Assembly: GCA_011523305.1 (NCBI GenBank)
Contig: WTHB01000176.1
Span: 1-45,238, forward strand
Direction: 5' to 3'
From: Planctomycetaceae bacterium
Lineage (GTDB): Bacteria > Planctomycetota > Planctomycetia > Pirellulales > UBA1268
DNA: 45,238 bases
The notes under the pieces are model-generated. The model ran no database searches. It was given only the letters and a program-made list of their open reading frames with translations, and was not told the DNA's origin. The translations under genes were made by a program, and so were the position numbers. Positions 43,101 to 45,238 of the stretch are shown piece by piece (position 1 is the stretch's first letter; every line of letters starts with the position of its first letter).

Positions 43101-43278
43101 CCCAGCCATCGCCGAGCGGCTGGCATATGCGGTGGAAAATTTTGATGCGCTGCTGCCCGTCCGCCAGGCCGGTTGGGATCTCATCCGGCGGCGACACTCC
43201 GACTGGGATAATGCTCTCGCTGGCGCCTGGGAATTCATGGAAGGCCAGGCGGATGCAGTGATCCGCTGCTCCGCCTGA
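40195..43278 (+). CDS. Multidomain glycosyltransferase, GT2 tandem with GT4/WsaF-like C-terminus
   Basis: 1027 residues from the ATG at 40195, with AGGGA about 11 bases upstream. An ATG 13 codons earlier is also open. Module 1 is a GT2 domain from residue 93 (FSVLIPVYRV, TNGGISANSNAAL, metal site LLDHDDE with Asp181, then GAQDWDIFLR). A second GT2-like part (about 345-600: GWLAELAGWVTGHPEIGFAS) has SAAT where a DxD would be, so it is probably non-catalytic. The C-terminal third (about 660-1027) is GT-B-like, with NPYYGGVMTILRFADYL, FIQDWEPLFYPAGS and MGCGGLLVSNDN, resembling WsaF-type rhamnosyltransferases. It is likely a surface-polysaccharide enzyme working from the cytoplasm, since it lacks a signal. 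The downstream methyltransferase starts 35 bases after its stop. Confidence 0.85.
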   Translation: MQIGRSVATVSQRIPGLGFAVRRIQHQLRRRRAARRLHRLALGDGIVPQPKHMAGWSATPTEYATWIATLEVPNERLRLPGGGSPSPDAEPVFSVLIPVYRVKREFLRRTLDSLRHQQFTRWEACIACADAGSAETRQLLEEYATRDDRFRVEFLATNGGISANSNAALAMARGAFVALLDHDDELAPFALQRMHEAIAAEADADFLYSDKDSIDEDSTLRQNALFKPAWSPEILFSVNYLTHFNVMRTSLVRELGGFRSETDGAQDWDIFLRVCHQSRRIVRVPGVHYHWRIHAASTSTGIDAKPYALAGQLRALEDHVDRLELPARIVPNDDSGFQVCWRGDAVGATHLIINGYAATPDAIQRVAGLAATAAAHRVTLICEPEVAKMVDRSVGPTVEVVSGPEQDRITIINELVAANREVTRAVVLLSAATIDLTSGWLAELAGWVTGHPEIGFASGLVLDAKGLVVEAGLIVDRFGTGSPMFRGSPLRQWGWFGGPLWYRNCTAASPWALAINADDWVAAGGLDERLSWQSACIELCRAIGRTGKRGVVDPHARVTLEPGPLPPVPDFHDSLRDDPYFHPAFASVVPLALRVGDPDALFESRPSRRLPKLSLPRWSRSCPPAGRPAPAAPGSYAADALALAGINNCTLAELQVPQQHPERVGRGAGAGWCNWFLPPFDNPYYGGVMTILRFADYLKRTQGIGQRFLICGGCDATALAEKITAAFPALAGATVRPLDSAEAIQVIPPADYSIATLWTTAYVLQKVRNTGLKFYFIQDWEPLFYPAGSTSAQAELTYEFGFYGITNTRTLRRLYEEEHGGVAIHFAPQIDPAIFHGSPLRSDTGSRRLFFYGRPGHPRNGFELAAVALRELKQRLGDQVQILCAGSPWNPRQYGLDGVIESLGLLRYEETAELYRSCHVGFVMMMTRHPSYLPFEFMGCGGLLVSNDNRANHWLLEDGRNCLLAPPSGPAIAERLAYAVENFDALLPVRQAGWDLIRRRHSDWDNALAGAWEFMEGQADAVIRCSA

Positions 43279-43312
43279 ACATCTGCACTGCTTTACTCTG
43301 ACCGCCCACGGC

Positions 43313-44248
43313 ATGAACACGTCCGCCGTCAAATCAGCGATTGTGCGGGATGAGACTGTCATCCTGCAGGCCCGCGACAGCATTTTTGGCGATCAAGCAT
43401 TTCTCTGTACCCGTGGTCGGCGCCATCTGCTGCTCTCGGCAGAGCGGCTCGTTGAGGTCGGCTTTCGCTGGCCTGAAGACCTAGAGCAGACCAGTGAGCG
43501 AATGCTGCGGAGCTTTCGCCCGGCCGGGCCGGTTCCCAGCCCAACGCCAGTCTGGCCACCGGTCGACAGCATGGGAATGCGTGAATGGCTGGCCACTACC
43601 ATTGCCGGTACTGGATTGGAAATCGGTGCTGGGGCGTCGCCATTTCCGGTGCCGCTGCACTGCCGAGTGCTCTATGGAGACCGACTCTCCTATGAACGTC
43701 TCACTGCCGAGCCCTACCCCGGGCAACGGAAATGTGATCTGGTCGTGCCCGAGATCTTGACCGAGTTCGATGAGATCAGCGGCGTCGCCGACGAGAGCCT
43801 CGACTTCCTGATCGCTTGCCACGTCATCGAGCACACCCGCAATCCGATTGGGTCGATCGCCGCGGCCCACCGGAAACTCAAGCCAAGTGGCCAACTGTTG
43901 TTAGTCATTCCGGACAAGGAGCAGACGTTTGACCGCAACCGACCGGTCACCACCCTCGACCACCTCCTTGAGGATTTCCACAGGCCTGATCGGCAGCGGG
44001 ACCTTGATCACTATCGAGAGTTCTATCGACTCGCTTTTTCGGTTCCGCAGAACGTTCTCGAGGAGACGGCTCGGCAGAATTTTGTCGAAGAGTATGCGAT
44101 CCACTACCACGTCTGGACCCATGACACCTTCGCGGCCATGCTGGCTGCCTTGCCGGCGACGGCCGGGCCGTGGGGTTCTGTTTGGACGCACCCGGGAGTT
44201 GGCAATGCCAGTAATGAGTTCTATGCCCGACTGGTAAAGCCCGCCTGA
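43313..44248 (+). CDS. Class I SAM-dependent methyltransferase
   Basis: 311 residues. An N-terminal part of about 95 residues (LCTRGRRHLLLSAERLVEVG) is not in the other two methyltransferases. The core follows with GLEIGAGASPFPV, FLIACHVIEHTRNPIGS and LLLVIPDKEQTFDRNRP, and ends with YHVWTHDTFAAML. It starts 35 bases after the glycosyltransferase stop, with a weak ribosome-binding site, so co-translation is likely. The glycan or lipid acceptor is unknown. Confidence 0.85.
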   Translation: MNTSAVKSAIVRDETVILQARDSIFGDQAFLCTRGRRHLLLSAERLVEVGFRWPEDLEQTSERMLRSFRPAGPVPSPTPVWPPVDSMGMREWLATTIAGTGLEIGAGASPFPVPLHCRVLYGDRLSYERLTAEPYPGQRKCDLVVPEILTEFDEISGVADESLDFLIACHVIEHTRNPIGSIAAAHRKLKPSGQLLLVIPDKEQTFDRNRPVTTLDHLLEDFHRPDRQRDLDHYREFYRLAFSVPQNVLEETARQNFVEEYAIHYHVWTHDTFAAMLAALPATAGPWGSVWTHPGVGNASNEFYARLVKPA

Positions 44249-44396
44249 CAACCTCTGCAATAGACCTGCATTCCCACAGTAGGTGGAGACAACACGTATC
44301 GTGGAAAGCTTGAGTTGGCCACCCAAGTGTCCCAGCAAACGAATTGAACGAGCCTGCTTTCCCCAGCCAGGCAGCCACCACCTGGGAAATCTGACC

Positions 44397-45169
44397 ATGA
44401 ACCGCGTTGCAAAATTGCTCGAAGGATGCTGTGTTGAGTCGACCCCTGGGCTTGAGTTTGGCCCATTGGCCAACCCGCTGGTGAAGAAAAAACAGGGACC
44501 GATCTTTTACGTCGATTACGCCGACTCCGAAACGCTGCGGGAAAAATCCCGTAACGATCCCAACGTCGATCGAGAGGCCATCGTCGAGGTTGATTTCAGT
44601 CTGGCTGACGGTCCGTTGACGGACACCAGGGGCCCTTTGGCTATGCCCTGGCCTCTCATGTGTTTGAGCACCTGCCGAATCCACTGGGGTGGCTACGGGA
44701 TGTGGCAGATCTCCTGGATCCGAGTGGCCTGGTGTCACTGGCGATCCCCGATCGCCGCTACACGTTTGATTTCTTTCGCAGCGAGACGACCGTCGCCCAA
44801 TTGGTTGCCTACGATCTGGAGCAGCTCTCCAGACCAAGCCTCGTCCAATTGGCAGATCACTTCTACAACGTGCGGCAGGTCGATACCGCCGCCGCCTGGG
44901 AAAAGCCGCCGTCGTCGGCTGAGGCCGCCCGGCACCACGAGGACGGCCAGGTCGAATGGATTCTGAATCAAGCTGGCGAGGGAGCCTATCAAGACTGCCA
45001 CTGCACCGTCTGGACGAGCGACCAATTTCTGCAAACGCTGCCGACCGCGCTGCGGCTCCGCCGGCTGCCGCTTGAGATCGCGCGGATTCATCCGCCGGAG
45101 CAGTACAGCAACGAGTTCATCGTCCAGCTGCGGCGGATCCCCGGTTGTAAAACTGCCGAATCGTCCTGA
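44397..45169 (+). pseudogene. Class I methyltransferase split by a 1-base frameshift
   Basis: The 5' part (from ATG 44397) has GLEFGPLANPLVKKKQGP and FYVDYADSETLREKSRND, equivalent to the SAM-binding start of its paralogue at 38822-39667. It then reads into noise. The 3' part continues one frame away: FGYALASHVFEHLPNPLGWL, AIPDRRYTFDFFRS and YQDCHCTVWTSDQF, to the stop at 45169. Adding one G to the GGGG run at 44629-44632 restores a single frame of about 257 residues (TRGPFGYALASHVFEH). It is either a recent pseudogene or a base missing from the assembly at a homopolymer. The 3' end overlaps the convergent aminotransferase gene by 53 bases. Confidence 0.75.
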
Positions 45170-45238
45170 TCACCTTCCCCACGTCATCATCGGTGAGCCT
45201 AGGGTGCAGGGGAATGGACAGGGCTTCGGCGTTGGGCC
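45117..45238 (-). CDS. DegT/DnrJ/EryC1/StrS aminotransferase, C-terminal end
   Basis: Only the last 39 residues are in the window, ending at the TGA at 45117-45119. The sequence NAEALSIPLHPRLTDDDVGK and VIRTIRQFYN is the usual C-terminal pattern of PLP-dependent sugar aminotransferases (DegT/DnrJ/EryC1/StrS), where a variant of 'SLPLHPxLTxxDVxxVIxxI' is typical. Such enzymes make amino sugars for O-antigen or exopolysaccharide, fitting the glycosyltransferase and methyltransferases nearby. The tail-to-tail overlap with the methyltransferase is 53 bases. Identity is good, but the fragment is short. Confidence 0.75.
   Translation of the reverse strand, partial: PNAEALSIPLHPRLTDDDVGKVIRTIRQFYNRGSAAAGR

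Noticed and set aside
1-45238. tRNA, rRNA, CRISPR array, insertion sequence or prophage
   Set aside because: No cloverleaf-like region, regular repeat-spacer pattern, transposase motif or phage structural gene was found on either strand. Very short or degenerate elements could have been missed.

Overview
The window reads as chromosomal DNA of a planctomycete, most likely in or near the Pirellulales. This rests on family content: planctomycete-type cytochrome proteins (PSCyt1/DUF1549/DUF1553), a Tat-exported DUF1501 protein, PVC-type propeller/heme-binding proteins, a DUF1559 pseudopilin, a FloA-type flotillin and many secreted sulfatases. The DNA is GC-rich with short spacers. No rRNA, tRNA, CRISPR array, transposase or prophage gene was seen. 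The assignment is inferred from family knowledge, not from a search.

Layout. (1) 1-5755, minus strand: a PVC heme-binding propeller protein, a PSCyt1/DUF1549/DUF1553 protein and the start of a DUF1501 protein, the usual exported trio. (2) 6063-9928, minus strand: a secreted alpha/beta hydrolase, then a PhoD-like phosphohydrolase coupled by a 4-base overlap to a SOUL heme-binding protein. (3) 10134-24931, plus strand: five secreted proteins in one direction with gaps of 38-95 bases. They are a sulfatase/PQQ-propeller fusion with an altered active-site motif, a ThuA-like protein, a 1819-residue protein joining three sulfatases and an esterase, a single sulfatase, and a 1237-residue SGNH/propeller/HEAT/cupredoxin/cytochrome c protein. 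I read this as a sulfated-glycan desulfation, deacylation and oxidation locus. It is the most unusual part of the window. (4) 24958-29398: a polytopic membrane protein with a C-terminal zinc ribbon diverges from a DUF485 / ActP-like symporter / GNAT operon, whose leader can fold into several hairpins. A small unknown protein follows.

(5) 29610-33255, minus strand: a likely operon of a sigma-70 factor, apt, mnmA and floA. (6) 33541-38333, minus strand: a Tat-exported metallophosphoesterase, an alpha/beta-hydrolase-fold protein that has lost its nucleophile serine, a DUF1559 pseudopilin and an exported protein of unknown function overlapping it. (7) 38822 to the end: a cell-surface polysaccharide region with three related class I methyltransferases (one frameshifted), a tandem glycosyltransferase of about 1030 residues, and the C-terminus of a DegT-type sugar aminotransferase.

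Working together: regions 1 and 3 combine hydrolases with c-type heme, cupredoxin and propeller proteins, as expected for extracytoplasmic breakdown of complex sulfated polysaccharide. Cys-type sulfatases need a formylglycine-generating enzyme or anSME, and neither is encoded here, so maturation must come from elsewhere in the genome. The substrate cannot be read from sequence alone.
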